Source: Pectobacterium carotovorum (GTDB taxonomy: Bacteria; Pseudomonadota; Gammaproteobacteria; Enterobacterales; Enterobacteriaceae). Taken from it: DNA of 64,000 nt. The stretch is taken from assembly GCF_033898505.1 (NCBI RefSeq), contig NZ_JAXAFK010000001.1:620001-684000 (forward strand). Direction: 5' to 3'. Below the pieces are notes generated by a model. It saw nothing but the letters and a program-made list of their open reading frames with translations, searched no databases and was not told where the DNA came from. Of the stretch, positions 37,102-47,105 are shown in pieces; position 1 is the first letter of the stretch; every line of letters begins with the position of its first letter. The translations under genes were made by a program, and so were the position numbers.

Positions 37102-38181
37102 ATGCAAGAATTCATGGCGGTTTTCCTGTGTGCGTTTATTGCGTTGTTTCTGGCTAGAAAAGTAGCAATAAAAGTCGGGCTGGTGGATAAACCTAATGAG
37201 CGCAAGAGACACCGTGGTCATATTCCACTTGTTGGCGGTGTTTCTATCTATATGGCCCTGTGGGTTATGTATATTTTTGATCCCGCATGGCTCCCCGATT
37301 TCTCTCTTTACATGGTTTGTGCAACGGCATTATTAGTGGTTGGTGTTTTGGACGATCGTTTTGATCTTCCCGTTCTTCCTCGCGTTGGCTTACAGGCACT
37401 TGTCGCAGGTTTGATGATGTACTCTGGTCTATACCTTATCAGCCTTGGCAATGTGTTGTTTGGCTATGAGCTATTTTTGGGGATCTTTGGTTACACGGTT
37501 ACTCTATTTGCGGTATGGGGTGCGATTAATGCTTTCAATATGGTTGATGGCATTGATGGCTTACTCGGTGCGCTTTCTTGCGTTACGTTTGGTGCGCTAG
37601 CGGTTGTTTTCTACCTCGGCGGGCGTCACGAATTAGCTCAGTGGAGCCTGTGCCTGCTAGCCGCGACACTGCCTTACATCCTATTGAATCTTGGTGTTCC
37701 ATGGGGGGTAAAGTTTAAAGTGTTTATGGGGGATGCCGGAAGTACGCTCATCGGCTTCACCGTTATCTGGCTGCTCGTTTTGGCAACGCAAGGCAAAGAG
37801 GCCATCATCCACCCAGTGACGGCACTGTGGCTAATTGCGGTTCCTCTAATGGATATGGTGACGATCATGGTGCGCCGTATTCGCAGAGGTGATAGCCCCT
37901 TTAAGCCGGATCGTGAACATTTGCATCACATTTTGATGCGTGCAGGGCTGAGTTCTCGGCAGTCTTTGCTGGCAATTGTTTTGGCTGCTTTGTTTCTTGC
38001 CGCCGTGGGCATTGTTGGCGAGCTTGGCGGTGTGACGGAATCCATCATGCTGAGCGCGTTTCTGGTGATTTTTGTTGGCTATTTTTGGTCAATTACCCGA
38101 ATATGGCGTCTACTGACGTGGTTCCGGCGTAGTAGTCATGGACACGTTGCTGTTGCAGAGAAAATGGAGCAACGGCGCTGA
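37102..38181 (+). CDS. wecA: WecA-type UDP-GlcNAc:undecaprenyl-phosphate GlcNAc-1-phosphate transferase
   Basis: The 359-residue integral membrane protein aligns with E. coli WecA (367). Shared segments are GLVDKPNERKRHRG, the catalytic VLDDRFD, NAFNMVDGIDGLLG, and KVFMGDAGSTLIGF with DREHLHH. It would start lipid-linked repeat units with GlcNAc-1-P on undecaprenyl phosphate. As the first gene after the ops site it serves this locus, and a second wecA in the enterobacterial common antigen cluster elsewhere is expected. An alternative ATG lies at 37114; neither has a strong Shine-Dalgarno. Confidence 0.9.
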   Translation: MQEFMAVFLCAFIALFLARKVAIKVGLVDKPNERKRHRGHIPLVGGVSIYMALWVMYIFDPAWLPDFSLYMVCATALLVVGVLDDRFDLPVLPRVGLQALVAGLMMYSGLYLISLGNVLFGYELFLGIFGYTVTLFAVWGAINAFNMVDGIDGLLGALSCVTFGALAVVFYLGGRHELAQWSLCLLAATLPYILLNLGVPWGVKFKVFMGDAGSTLIGFTVIWLLVLATQGKEAIIHPVTALWLIAVPLMDMVTIMVRRIRRGDSPFKPDREHLHHILMRAGLSSRQSLLAIVLAALFLAAVGIVGELGGVTESIMLSAFLVIFVGYFWSITRIWRLLTWFRRSSHGHVAVAEKMEQRR

Positions 38182-38306
38182 TGCAATGAATTGGCTGTTT
38201 TTTACGTCCCACTCTGCGGGTTTATTCGAATAAAAGTCCTCTATAATAACGAGTTATTTTGTAGGGATTTGCGCGACATTTAATCATAAGCGATGGCATA
38301 AACAGG

Positions 38307-39443
38307 ATGATAAAGCACAAGTTAAAATTGATACCCGTAGTGGTGTCCATAGCCCTGCTTAGTGGCTGCACTCTAATTCCCGGTAGCCATTTATCCACTG
38401 GTGGTAAAGAGGTTATCGAGCAGCAAGACGCTGATTTTAATATTAATAAGTTAGTCAATGTTTACCCGATGACGCCTTATTTAATTGAAAAGATGCGGCC
38501 TAAGCCATTGATTGCGCAAAATAACCCTGCGTTGGAGCGTGAATTAGAAGGTTACGAATATCGCATTGGTATTGGCGATGTCATCATGGTGACTGTGTGG
38601 GATCACCCTGAATTAACCACGCCAGCAGGGACATATCGTACGGCAGCGGATACCGGTAACTGGGTGCATTCTGATGGTACGATCTTCTATCCTTATATCG
38701 GAAAGGTAAAGGTAGCGGGTAAAACGGTTAGCGAAGTGCGTGATGAAGTTATGGGGCGTTTAGCCACTTATATTGAGTCCCCTCAGGTTGATGTCAGTAT
38801 TGCTGCTTTCCGTTCGCAGAAGGCGTATGTCTCTGGCGAGGTCAGCAAATCAGGTCAGCAGCCGATTACCAATGTGCCGCTTACTGTCCTTGATGCGATA
38901 AATAACGCCGGTGGGCTAACCGAAAATGCGGACTGGCGAAATATTGTTCTTACCCATGATGGTAAAGAACAGCGAATTTCTCTTCAGGCACTGATGCAAA
39001 ATGGTGACCTTTCACAAAACCACCTCCTCTATCCTGGTGATATCCTCTACATTCCTCGCAATGATGACCTGAAAGTGTTCGTCATGGGTGAAGTTAACAA
39101 GCAAAGCACTCTCAAAATGGATCGCAGCGGTATGACGCTGACCGAAGCATTGGGCAATGCAGAAGGCATGGATCAAACTCTGTCTGATGCAACAGGTGTA
39201 TTTGTTATTCGTCCATTAAGAGGGACTCAAGGGCCAAAAATGGCGAATATCTACCAGCTTAATGCAGCAGATGCTACAGCCATGGTGATGGGAACGGAGT
39301 TCCAGCTTCAGCCCTACGATATTGTATATGTGACGAGCGCGCCGATAGTTCGTTGGAATCGCCTGATATCTCAATTAGTTCCAACTATTTCCGCATTCAA
39401 TCAGTTGACGGAAGGTGGTTTACGTGTTCGTACCTGGCCATAG
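38307..39443 (+). CDS. wza: Outer-membrane polysaccharide export lipoprotein Wza
   Basis: The 378-residue product (E. coli Wza 379) has a lipoprotein signal with lipobox LLSGC and lipidated Cys21. Poly-export and SLBB domains follow ([44 protein letters not shown]). The C-terminal amphipathic helix ([19 protein letters not shown]) forms the outer-membrane pore of the octamer. It exports capsule or EPS chains together with Wzc. A 125-bp leader separates it from wecA. Confidence 0.97.
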   Translation: MIKHKLKLIPVVVSIALLSGCTLIPGSHLSTGGKEVIEQQDADFNINKLVNVYPMTPYLIEKMRPKPLIAQNNPALERELEGYEYRIGIGDVIMVTVWDHPELTTPAGTYRTAADTGNWVHSDGTIFYPYIGKVKVAGKTVSEVRDEVMGRLATYIESPQVDVSIAAFRSQKAYVSGEVSKSGQQPITNVPLTVLDAINNAGGLTENADWRNIVLTHDGKEQRISLQALMQNGDLSQNHLLYPGDILYIPRNDDLKVFVMGEVNKQSTLKMDRSGMTLTEALGNAEGMDQTLSDATGVFVIRPLRGTQGPKMANIYQLNAADATAMVMGTEFQLQPYDIVYVTSAPIVRWNRLISQLVPTISAFNQLTEGGLRVRTWP

Positions 39444-39451
39444 AGATAATT

Positions 39452-39886
39452 ATGTTTGATTCAATATTGGTTGTCTGTGTAGGCAATATCTGCCGTTCCC
39501 CGACAGGGGAGCGGTTATTAAAGCAGGCTCTGCCTGAGAAAAAAATCGTTTCTGCCGGATTAGGGGCATTAGTTGGGAAGCCTGCTGACGCTATGGCAAC
39601 TGAAGTTGCAAACCGACATAACCTTTCTCTTGAAGGGCATCAGGCGCAGCAATTAACGTCGGCTTTATGTCGTCAGTTTGATCTTATTCTCGTGATGGAA
39701 AAAGAGCATATTGATGGCGTATGCCGTATCGCTCCTGAAGTGCGTGGTAAGACAATGTTATTTGGCCGCTGGTCGGAACAGCAGGAAATTGCTGATCCTT
39801 ATCGTAAAAGTCGCGAGGCCTTTGAGTTTGTCTATTTGCAACTTGAGCAATCTGCCCAAAAATGGGCACAAGCATTAAGCCGTTAA
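39452..39886 (+). CDS. wzb: Low-molecular-weight protein tyrosine phosphatase Wzb
   Basis: The 144-residue protein has the phosphatase loop CVGNICRS with nucleophile Cys9 and Arg15, and the general-acid DPYRKS loop near residue 115. It dephosphorylates the C-terminal tyrosines of Wzc so that polymer assembly can cycle. The ATG at 39452 starts the family N-terminus MFDSILVVCVGN. The in-frame start at 39353 lies inside wza. The order wza-wzb-wzc is conserved. Confidence 0.96.
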   Translation: MFDSILVVCVGNICRSPTGERLLKQALPEKKIVSAGLGALVGKPADAMATEVANRHNLSLEGHQAQQLTSALCRQFDLILVMEKEHIDGVCRIAPEVRGKTMLFGRWSEQQEIADPYRKSREAFEFVYLQLEQSAQKWAQALSR

Positions 39887-39902
39887 CAAGTCAGGGAAAC
39901 CC

Positions 39903-42071
39903 ATGGCAGAGAAAATTTCAGTAAAAACAGCCGAAACGAATTCGGATGAGATTGATTTAGGTCGTTTGTTGGGAACACTGCTGGATAATCGTTGGTTAAT
40001 TATTGGTGTAACGGCGGTTTTCACTATTATAGGTATTCTTTATGCCACGTTTGCGACGCCGATTTATAAAGCAGATGCACTTGTTCAGGTAGAACAAAGT
40101 TCAGGTAATGCGCTGCTGAAAGATATTTCTAGCACCTTGCCTGATTCAAAACCGGAATCAGCTGCCGAAATCGAAATTATAAAATCACGAATGGTCGTCG
40201 GTAAAACCGTAGATGACTTGTCGCTGGATATTGTTGTACAACAGAAATATTTTCCTGTTTTTGGCAAAGGTTTTGCCCGCTTGATGGACGAGAAACCTGG
40301 AAGAATAGCGGTTTCTAAGCTGGAAGTGCCTAAGTCATGGCGAGATGAGGCCATTACGTTACGTATTATTGATGCACAAACGTATGAGATTGAAGCCGGC
40401 GATGCAGTAAAATTCGAAGGTAAAGTTGGACAAATAGCGAAGCACGATAATATTTCTTTATTGGTCAGTGATATTCAAGCAGAGGCTGGTACGGTTTTTC
40501 GCCTGCAAAAATTAAATTCACTTACTGCAATCAATAATGTATTAAGTACCTTTGTCGTTGCTGATAAAGGCAAGGATACAGGGGTATTAGCTCTCAGTTT
40601 TGAAGGCGAGAATCCCGAATTAACTAATAAAATATTAAATAGCATTAGTAATAATTATTTACAGCAAAACGTTGAGAGAAAATCAGAAGAGGCAGGGAAG
40701 AGCCTTGAGTTTCTTAAACAGCAGCTCCCGAATGTACGTTTAAATCTCGATGATGCTGACAATAAATTAAATGCCTATCGTCAGGAAAATGAATCCGTTG
40801 ATTTGTCGCTAGAGGCGAAAGCGGTTCTGGATACGATGGTTGCTGTTGAATCACAGTTGAACGAGTTAACGTTTAAAGAAGCTGAAATATCAAAACTCTA
40901 TACTAAAGAGCACCCGGCTTATCGTTCATTGATGGAAAAACGAAAAACGCTGGAAGATGAGCGTGAAAAGATTAATAAACGTGTTGCTGCTATGCCAAAA
41001 ACACAGCAGGAAATATTACGTTTAATGCGTGATGTTAATGTAGGGCAAGAAGTATACATGCAACTGCTGAATAAACAGCAGGAACTGAGTATCAATAAAG
41101 CCAGTACTGTGGGTAATGTCCGTATCATTGATCCATCTGCTATTCAGTTAAGCCCGGTCAAACCTAAGAAAGCTCTGGTTGTATTACTGGCAATGTTGTT
41201 GGGTGGGATGATATCAACAGCGTTTGTTGTGCTCAGAGCGGTATTGCACAAAGGTATTGAAAGCCCAGAACAGCTTGAAGAAATGGGCATAAATGTGTAT
41301 GCCAGCGTGCCGTTATCTGAATGGCAACAGAAAAAGGACAGAGTGTTATTAGCAAGGTCTAATAAAAGTAATACACGGTCTACTGAATTGCTGGCGATTG
41401 GCAACCCGACTGACCTTGCTATTGAAGCGATTAGAAGCCTCCGTACCAGCCTGCATTTTGCTATGATGGAAGCTAAAAACAACGTACTGATGATTTCTGG
41501 TGCTAGCCCTGCAATTGGTAAAACATTTATCAGTGCAAACCTTGGTGCTGTTATTTCTCAATCTGGCCAACGCGTTCTTATTGTTGACTGTGACATGCGT
41601 AAAGGCTACGCCCATGAGCTGATGGGAACGCAGAGCGTTGATGGCTTGTCGGATATTTTATCTGGGCAGATAGAAGTAGAGAAAAGTATTCGGAAAACGG
41701 CAGTAGAGAATATGGATTTTATTCCTCGTGGCCAAATTCCACCTAATCCGTCTGAGCTTTTAATGCATAGCCGGTTCCCGCAATTTATTAAGTGGGCTGC
41801 GGAGCATTACGATATTGTATTGTTAGATACACCGCCGATACTCGCTGTAACGGATGCTGCGATTATTAGCCGTCACGCAGGAACTTCTCTCTTAGTTGCA
41901 CGCTTTGAAGTGAATACACTCAAAGAAATTGAAGTCAGTATTCGTCGTTTTGAACAGAATGGTGCAGAAATAAAAGGCGTTATTCTGAATGCTATTGTAA
42001 AACGTGCGGCAAGTTACTACGGGTATGGAAATTATAATTACTATACCTATGACTATAAGTCAGAAAAATAA
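39903..42071 (+). CDS. wzc: Polysaccharide co-polymerase and tyrosine autokinase Wzc
   Basis: The 722-residue protein has an N-terminal Wzz domain with the first membrane helix near residues 30-52, a large periplasmic coiled region, and a second membrane helix near 425-445. A BY-kinase domain follows, with Walker A SGASPAIGKT, Walker A' LIVDCDMRKG and Walker B IVLLDTPP. The tail carries eight tyrosines in its last 20 residues (YYGYGNYNYYTYDY). It controls chain length and export together with Wza and is reset by Wzb. A terminator follows the gene. Confidence 0.97.
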   Translation: MAEKISVKTAETNSDEIDLGRLLGTLLDNRWLIIGVTAVFTIIGILYATFATPIYKADALVQVEQSSGNALLKDISSTLPDSKPESAAEIEIIKSRMVVGKTVDDLSLDIVVQQKYFPVFGKGFARLMDEKPGRIAVSKLEVPKSWRDEAITLRIIDAQTYEIEAGDAVKFEGKVGQIAKHDNISLLVSDIQAEAGTVFRLQKLNSLTAINNVLSTFVVADKGKDTGVLALSFEGENPELTNKILNSISNNYLQQNVERKSEEAGKSLEFLKQQLPNVRLNLDDADNKLNAYRQENESVDLSLEAKAVLDTMVAVESQLNELTFKEAEISKLYTKEHPAYRSLMEKRKTLEDEREKINKRVAAMPKTQQEILRLMRDVNVGQEVYMQLLNKQQELSINKASTVGNVRIIDPSAIQLSPVKPKKALVVLLAMLLGGMISTAFVVLRAVLHKGIESPEQLEEMGINVYASVPLSEWQQKKDRVLLARSNKSNTRSTELLAIGNPTDLAIEAIRSLRTSLHFAMMEAKNNVLMISGASPAIGKTFISANLGAVISQSGQRVLIVDCDMRKGYAHELMGTQSVDGLSDILSGQIEVEKSIRKTAVENMDFIPRGQIPPNPSELLMHSRFPQFIKWAAEHYDIVLLDTPPILAVTDAAIISRHAGTSLLVARFEVNTLKEIEVSIRRFEQNGAEIKGVILNAIVKRAASYYGYGNYNYYTYDYKSEK

Positions 42072-42109
42072 TTAACTTTTTTAAAAGTTAAGATTTGTCC
42101 TTGTGATAG

Positions 42110-42133
42110 CCGGATGTTCGCATCCGGTTTTCC
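42110..42133 (+). terminator. Intrinsic terminator/attenuator between wzc and the serotype genes
   Basis: A 7-bp stem CCGGATG/CATCCGG with a stable TTCG tetraloop is followed by TTTTCCTT, 39 bp after the wzc stop. A second AT-rich palindrome (TTAACTTTT/AAAAGTTAA, 42072-42091) lies just upstream. As it sits within an ops-controlled operon, readthrough probably depends on RfaH. Confidence 0.8.
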
Positions 42134-42217
42134 TTATCCCTCGCTTATAAATCATCTGTAATAATTTTTTTCTATCAAATTTTATACTAAAAAATTGATT
42201 TTCTATTGGAGTTAACC

Positions 42218-43093
42218 GTGAAAGGTATAATCCTTGCTGGTGGTTCAGGAACACGCCTTTATCCTATTACATTAGGTGTTTCCAAACAGCTGTTGCCTAT
42301 TTATGATAAGCCGATGATCTATTATCCGCTATCTGTTCTCATGCTTGCTGGAATCCGGGATATTTTAATTATTACCACACCGGAAGATCTGAATGCGTTC
42401 CAACGATTACTGGGTACAGGCGAGGCTTTTGGCATTCGACTCTCTTATGCAGTCCAACCTAAACCAGAGGGATTGGCACAGGCATTTATTATTGGTGAAG
42501 AATTCCTGGATGGCGACAGCTGTAGCTTGGTATTAGGCGATAATATATTTTTCGGACAAGGATTTAGCCCAGTCTTGAAACGTGTTGCAGCCAAGAATAC
42601 GGGGGCGACAGTATTTGGTTATCAAGTTATGGACCCAGAGCGATTTGGTGTTGTTGAATTTGATGAGAATAAAAATGTTCTTTCCATTGAGGAAAAACCT
42701 AAAAAAGCCAAATCAAATTGGGCAGTAACTGGCTTATATTTCTATGATAGCCAAGTTGTCGAATTAGCCAAACAGGTAAAACCCTCAGAAAGAGGGGAGC
42801 TGGAAATTACGACGCTGAATGAGATGTACCTGGAGCGTGGGCAACTGGAAGTAGAGTTTTTAGGGCGTGGGTTTGCCTGGTTAGATACGGGTACGCATGA
42901 TAGCTTGATCGAAGCTTCTACCTTTGTTGAAACGGTAGAGAAAAGGCAGGGAATGAAGATCGCGTGTTTGGAGGAAATTGCCTGGCGTAATGGATGGCTA
43001 ACTAATTCGCAGTTACTGGATTCAGCAAATAGGCTGATTAAAAACCAGTATGGCCAATATCTAGAGAGACTCGTCAAGGATTTTCGGGATTAA
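42218..43093 (+). CDS. rfbA: Glucose-1-phosphate thymidylyltransferase
   Basis: The 291-residue RmlA-type nucleotidyltransferase makes dTDP-glucose from dTTP and glucose-1-phosphate. The [11 protein letters not shown] signature with [10 protein letters not shown], and later [10 protein letters not shown] and [11 protein letters not shown], are family hallmarks. I place the start at the GTG 42218 (VKGIILAGG). The upstream TTG at 42206 overlaps GGAG (42208-42211), which is the ribosome-binding site at 6-nt spacing. The window lacks rmlB, rmlC and rmlD, so the dTDP-glucose is not routed to rhamnose here but to the neighbouring amino-sugar genes. Confidence 0.95.
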   Translation: MKGIILAGGSGTRLYPITLGVSKQLLPIYDKPMIYYPLSVLMLAGIRDILIITTPEDLNAFQRLLGTGEAFGIRLSYAVQPKPEGLAQAFIIGEEFLDGDSCSLVLGDNIFFGQGFSPVLKRVAAKNTGATVFGYQVMDPERFGVVEFDENKNVLSIEEKPKKAKSNWAVTGLYFYDSQVVELAKQVKPSERGELEITTLNEMYLERGQLEVEFLGRGFAWLDTGTHDSLIEASTFVETVEKRQGMKIACLEEIAWRNGWLTNSQLLDSANRLIKNQYGQYLERLVKDFRD

Positions 43094-43097
43094 TGCA

Positions 43098-43490
43098 ATG
43101 CAGATAAGACTAATACAATTACAAACGCATGGCGACGATCGCGGTGCATTAGTTGCCCTTGAGCAAGATAAAAATATCCCGTTTGAAATAAAACGCGTTT
43201 ATTACTTATTTAAAACGAAAGAAGGGGTTCGTAGAGGATTCCATGCTCATAAAGCGCTGAAGCAAGTAGCGATAGCGGTACGTGGATCTTGTCGTTTCTT
43301 ATTAGATGATGGTACAGAGAAAGTAGACATACTGCTAGATAACCCTGCCCAGGGGCTTCTCATTGATTCGTGCATTTGGCGAGAAATGTATGACTTTTCT
43401 GATGATTGCGTATTAATGGTGTTGGCAGATCAACCTTATGATGAATCTGATTATATCAGAAATTATGATGAATTTTTATCAGGGATCTGA
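43098..43490 (+). CDS. dTDP-4-keto-6-deoxyglucose 3,4-ketoisomerase (QdtA/FdtA family)
   Basis: The 130-residue single-cupin protein has RGFHAHKALKQ with His49 and His51 as the conserved active-site pair, and WREMYDFSDDCVLMVLA later. It moves the keto group from C4 to C3 of dTDP-4-keto-6-deoxyglucose, preparing C3 for amination. FdtA gives the galacto and QdtA the gluco product; I cannot decide between Fuc3N and Qui3N from sequence alone, though the formyltransferase next door favours Qui3N. It starts 4 bp after rfbA. Confidence 0.9.
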   Translation: MQIRLIQLQTHGDDRGALVALEQDKNIPFEIKRVYYLFKTKEGVRRGFHAHKALKQVAIAVRGSCRFLLDDGTEKVDILLDNPAQGLLIDSCIWREMYDFSDDCVLMVLADQPYDESDYIRNYDEFLSGI

Positions 43491-43492
43491 AA

Positions 43493-44686
43493 ATGAATGT
43501 CATTGTTGCGGGTAAAAACAATATCGCAGTTGATGTTGTTGAATGGCTAATAGAAAAATACCCTGAAATAAAAATATTTGGTGTAACTAACAGCACTGAT
43601 AATGGATGCGATACATTCCAACGGTCATACAAAAAATTTTGTAGTGCTAATGATATTCCAATTTTATCGTTAGAAGATGCATATCTGGTCGAAGGGATAT
43701 TTATATCTTTAGAATTTGACAAGATTATTGATACGAATAAATTTAAGAAAAGTAACTGTTTTAATATTCACTTCTCTAATCTGCCTAAATACAAGGGGAT
43801 GTATACATCAGCGTGGCCTATTATTAATGCGGAAGAAAAGGCTGGTGTTACGCTTCATGAGATCGATAACGGGATCGATACCGGTGACATTATTTCTCAG
43901 AAAGAGTTTTTGCTTGATGAGAATGAAACCGCAGGTTCTTTATATTTAAAGTATATCCGATATGGAACTCAATTAGTAAAGGACGTCTTTCCTGATTTGA
44001 TAGAAGGGAAGTACGAAAGGAAAAAACAAAACCATATCAATTCAAGCTATTATTCGAAAAAAAGCATTGATTATAAAAATGTAAAAATAGAACTAAACAG
44101 AACCGCATTTCAAATAAAACAGCAAATTAACGCTTTCACTTTTCGCTATTATCAACTCCCTAAAGTTTTAGGGTATGATATTTTTGGTTCAAAAGTGTTG
44201 GAAGATAAATCAATATTGAAAGCTGGTTCTGTAGTCGAGGATAATTATAATTATGTTATTCTCTCTTCGATTGATTACAATATAATGTTGTTCAAAGATA
44301 ATTTTTCTAAAATATTAGAGTTGAGCAAGAGTGCTACTTTTGAAGAACTTGTTTTAGAAGCACCTTTCCATAATATTTTGTTAGAAAAAAATGAAAAAGG
44401 ATGGAGTCCTATAATTGTTGCGGCCTATCATGGCAACATCGAGCTTATAAAAAAATTGGTGGAGATTGGAGCTGATGTCAATGACACTAATTATAATGGC
44501 ACGACCGTAGCAATGTACTTAAAGAATTATGTTGTAAAAAGTAAGGATTATCATCTGATGGAAGAACTAGTGGCATTAGGTGCTGATTTGAATATCAGAG
44601 ATTATAATGGATTAAATATTTTTGATTATCTTGAGTTATCTAAAATAGATGAAGCTGAACAAAAATTTTTTAAGGAACTAAAATGA
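43493..44686 (+). CDS. Sugar N-formyltransferase with C-terminal ankyrin repeats (QdtF-like)
   Basis: The protein has 397 residues. The N-terminal formyltransferase domain (about 1-200) has the catalytic triad visible as Asn91 and His93 ([13 protein letters not shown]) and Asp129 (GIDTGDI). The last 100 residues are ankyrin repeats: [29 protein letters not shown], then [13 protein letters not shown]. This domain order matches Providencia QdtF, the N10-formyl-tetrahydrofolate-dependent enzyme that formylates dTDP-3-amino-3,6-dideoxyglucose. It lies between the ketoisomerase and the aminotransferase and overlaps the latter by 4 bp. The gene is AT-rich, suggesting transfer. Confidence 0.88.
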   Translation: MNVIVAGKNNIAVDVVEWLIEKYPEIKIFGVTNSTDNGCDTFQRSYKKFCSANDIPILSLEDAYLVEGIFISLEFDKIIDTNKFKKSNCFNIHFSNLPKYKGMYTSAWPIINAEEKAGVTLHEIDNGIDTGDIISQKEFLLDENETAGSLYLKYIRYGTQLVKDVFPDLIEGKYERKKQNHINSSYYSKKSIDYKNVKIELNRTAFQIKQQINAFTFRYYQLPKVLGYDIFGSKVLEDKSILKAGSVVEDNYNYVILSSIDYNIMLFKDNFSKILELSKSATFEELVLEAPFHNILLEKNEKGWSPIIVAAYHGNIELIKKLVEIGADVNDTNYNGTTVAMYLKNYVVKSKDYHLMEELVALGADLNIRDYNGLNIFDYLELSKIDEAEQKFFKELK

Positions 44687-45795
44687 TAAATTTTTTAGAT
44701 TTAAAGAAAATCAATAATGAGTATAAAAAAGATTTATTGGCAGCTTTTGAAAGGGTTGTTGATTCAGGATGGTATATTCAAGGTTCCGAACTTGCTTCAT
44801 TTGAAAAAGAATTCTCAAATTATTGTGGCGTAAAGCACGCCATCGGTGTAGCAAATGGGTTGGATGCACTTATTTTAACTTTTCGGGCATGGATAGAACT
44901 TGGGAAGTTAAAGGAAGGGGATGAGGTTATTGTCCAGGCTAATACCTATATCGCTTCAGTTTTAGCGATTACTGAGAATAATCTGGTTCCAGTACTAGTA
45001 GAACCTGATCCAGATACTTATAACTTATCTTCTGAAAAGATAAGAGCAGCGATCACCGATAAAACAAAAGCAATTTTACCTGTTCATCTTTATGGAAAAA
45101 TAAGTCCAATGGATGACATCCTACAAATTGCTAAAGAATATGAGCTTTTGGTATTGGAAGATTGTGCTCAGGCTCACGGTGCTGCTTTTAATGGTAAAAA
45201 AGTAGGTGGGTGGGGAGATGCAGCCGGTTTTAGTTTTTACCCCGGTAAGAATCTTGGAGCACTTGGTGATGCTGGCGCGATAACAACAAACAGCGATGAA
45301 TTGGCTGCAACACTAATGGCTTTGCGCAACTATGGGTCACATAAAAAATACGAAAACCTCTATCAAGGTGTTAATAGCCGACTGGATGAGCTTCAGGCCG
45401 CTTTTCTTTCTGTGAAGTTAAAATCACTAGATGAGAGTAATAGCAGAAGACAGGAAATTGCCAATCTTTATTGTTCTGGAATAAAGAACGATCTCATTAA
45501 ATTACCTGTATTTCCTGAAAAATATGAAGAGCATGTTTGGCATCTGTTTGTTGTTGAATGCGATCGTCGGAGCGAATTGCAGGCTTATCTTACGGCCAAC
45601 GGCGTGCAAACTTTAATTCATTACCCTACGCCGCCACATCTTCAAGAGGCTTACCGCAATTTAGGTCTTTCTGAAGGTGATTTCCCAACCACAGAGCGTA
45701 TACACAAACAGATACTAAGCCTGCCAATGGGACCAACTCTGACGAACTCAGATGTGCAGAAAGTTATTGCTGTGATTAATGAGTTCCGAGGATGA
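44683..45795 (+). CDS. PLP-dependent dTDP-3-keto-6-deoxyhexose 3-aminotransferase (QdtB/FdtB-like, DegT family)
   Basis: The 370-residue DegT/DnrJ/EryC1/StrS aminotransferase carries the PLP lysine at Lys189 in [12 protein letters not shown]. Other landmarks are [17 protein letters not shown] and the [11 protein letters not shown] segment. It installs the 3-amino group on the dTDP-3-keto-6-deoxy sugar made by the ketoisomerase; glutamate is the likely donor. It overlaps the formyltransferase and the flippase genes by 4 bp each, showing a tightly coupled cassette. Confidence 0.9.
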   Translation: MINFLDLKKINNEYKKDLLAAFERVVDSGWYIQGSELASFEKEFSNYCGVKHAIGVANGLDALILTFRAWIELGKLKEGDEVIVQANTYIASVLAITENNLVPVLVEPDPDTYNLSSEKIRAAITDKTKAILPVHLYGKISPMDDILQIAKEYELLVLEDCAQAHGAAFNGKKVGGWGDAAGFSFYPGKNLGALGDAGAITTNSDELAATLMALRNYGSHKKYENLYQGVNSRLDELQAAFLSVKLKSLDESNSRRQEIANLYCSGIKNDLIKLPVFPEKYEEHVWHLFVVECDRRSELQAYLTANGVQTLIHYPTPPHLQEAYRNLGLSEGDFPTTERIHKQILSLPMGPTLTNSDVQKVIAVINEFRG

Positions 45796-47057
45796 AAAAA
45801 CTACTTTCGGTGACTTTTTTCAGTGGGTTACTAACACTGGCAAGAATGGGAAGTGGTTTTATTATTGCTAAAGTCGTCGCCATTTATACTGGCCCAGCAG
45901 GAATGGCTATGCTGGGCCAGATCCAAAGTATGATTGTGAGCTTAAATGGGATTGTGAACGCTCCTGTCGGTAGTGGGTTAGTACGTTACACTGCTGAATA
46001 TGAAAAACAGGGAATAGGCGCTTGTTCACCTTGGTGGAAGGCTAGTGCCTGGTGGTTGGCGGTTATTTTGTGCATTGTCGTGCCGACTGGGTTCCTGTTT
46101 GCAAGACCGCTTGCACAGTGGCTATTTCGCAATCCTGATTATGCATGGATAATCTGGGCTGCGTCAGCAATGTTACCATTGGCAGCTGTAGGGACATTAG
46201 TCAACTCTGTGGTTAATGGTTATCAGCAATATCGCCTTTACATCATTCTTGGTGCGATCTCTACTGCAGTATCATGCATATTAATGATCACTCTGGTTAT
46301 TACATTTGGAATAACCGGAGCATTATTAGCTGCATCCATACAAACGGGATTAATTGGGATTGTGCTTTTATGCGGAGTCTTGCGCCAACCATGGGTTGCC
46401 TTACGCTTTTGGTGGGGAAATCAGGGGGTTGATAAGGAGCATAAAAAGAGAATAGGCGGCTATATTTTAATGGCCATTACTTCTTCTCTAACAGTTCCTA
46501 TCGCGTTGATTGCAGTACGTAATATTTTGATATCTAATGTCGGTTGGGAAAGTGCGGGGCAGTGGCAAGCTGTATGGAAGATTTCAGAAGTTTATCTCGG
46601 TGTAATAACGATAGCACTGAGTACGTATTTCCTGCCTAAGTTGTCGACATTGAAGGATGTAAAGGATATAAAAAAAGAAATTAACCAAACGTTGCTCATC
46701 ATTATTCCTATTGTGTCTTTGATGGCTGTTTGTGTTTATTTCTTAAGAGATGTCGCTATATCTTTGCTATTTACCGAACAATTTAGAGATGCTAGGGATC
46801 TGTTTGCTATCCAACTGGTTGGTGATGTGATAAAAATTGTCAGTTGGCTTTATGCCTATCCCATGATTTCTAAAGGTGCGACAAAATGGTTTGTTTTTAC
46901 AGAAATATTTTTTAGTGGGTTATTTGTCGTTCTGGCATATTTCTTGATTGAAGCTTATGGCACGCAAGGAGCGAATTTGGCTTACTTGATTAACTACTTG
47001 TTATACATGATGTTTGTTAGTCTTAATCTAAATAGAGTTTGTCGCCATCGCCTTTAA
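45792..47057 (+). CDS. wzx: O-unit flippase of the WzxE type
   Basis: The 421-residue protein has about twelve membrane helices and resembles the ECA lipid III flippase Wzx[16 protein letters not shown] near the N-terminus, and a central [27 protein letters not shown] stretch in two halves. The [14 protein letters not shown] and [15 protein letters not shown] segments also match. It would flip undecaprenyl-PP-linked repeat units to the periplasm. WzxE acts on a unit that starts with GlcNAc and contains a dTDP-derived 4-amino sugar, so similarity here fits a WecA-initiated unit with an amino-dideoxy sugar. Confidence 0.88.
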   Translation: MKKLLSVTFFSGLLTLARMGSGFIIAKVVAIYTGPAGMAMLGQIQSMIVSLNGIVNAPVGSGLVRYTAEYEKQGIGACSPWWKASAWWLAVILCIVVPTGFLFARPLAQWLFRNPDYAWIIWAASAMLPLAAVGTLVNSVVNGYQQYRLYIILGAISTAVSCILMITLVITFGITGALLAASIQTGLIGIVLLCGVLRQPWVALRFWWGNQGVDKEHKKRIGGYILMAITSSLTVPIALIAVRNILISNVGWESAGQWQAVWKISEVYLGVITIALSTYFLPKLSTLKDVKDIKKEINQTLLIIIPIVSLMAVCVYFLRDVAISLLFTEQFRDARDLFAIQLVGDVIKIVSWLYAYPMISKGATKWFVFTEIFFSGLFVVLAYFLIEAYGTQGANLAYLINYLLYMMFVSLNLNRVCRHRL

Positions 47058-47105
47058 ATATAGTATCTTGGCAATTATTGGTGTGTGAAGTTAAATAAGG
47101 TTATT

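Noticed and set aside
36951-37221. Minus-strand frames over the JUMPstart region
   Set aside because: They cross the ops element and the wecA 5' end and show no protein family.
37102-38181. Reading the first locus gene as a WbaP/WcaJ-type initiating transferase
   Set aside because: The VLDDRFD and GDAGSTLIGF motifs are of the polyprenyl N-acetylaminosugar-1-phosphate transferase family (WecA), not WbaP/WcaJ.
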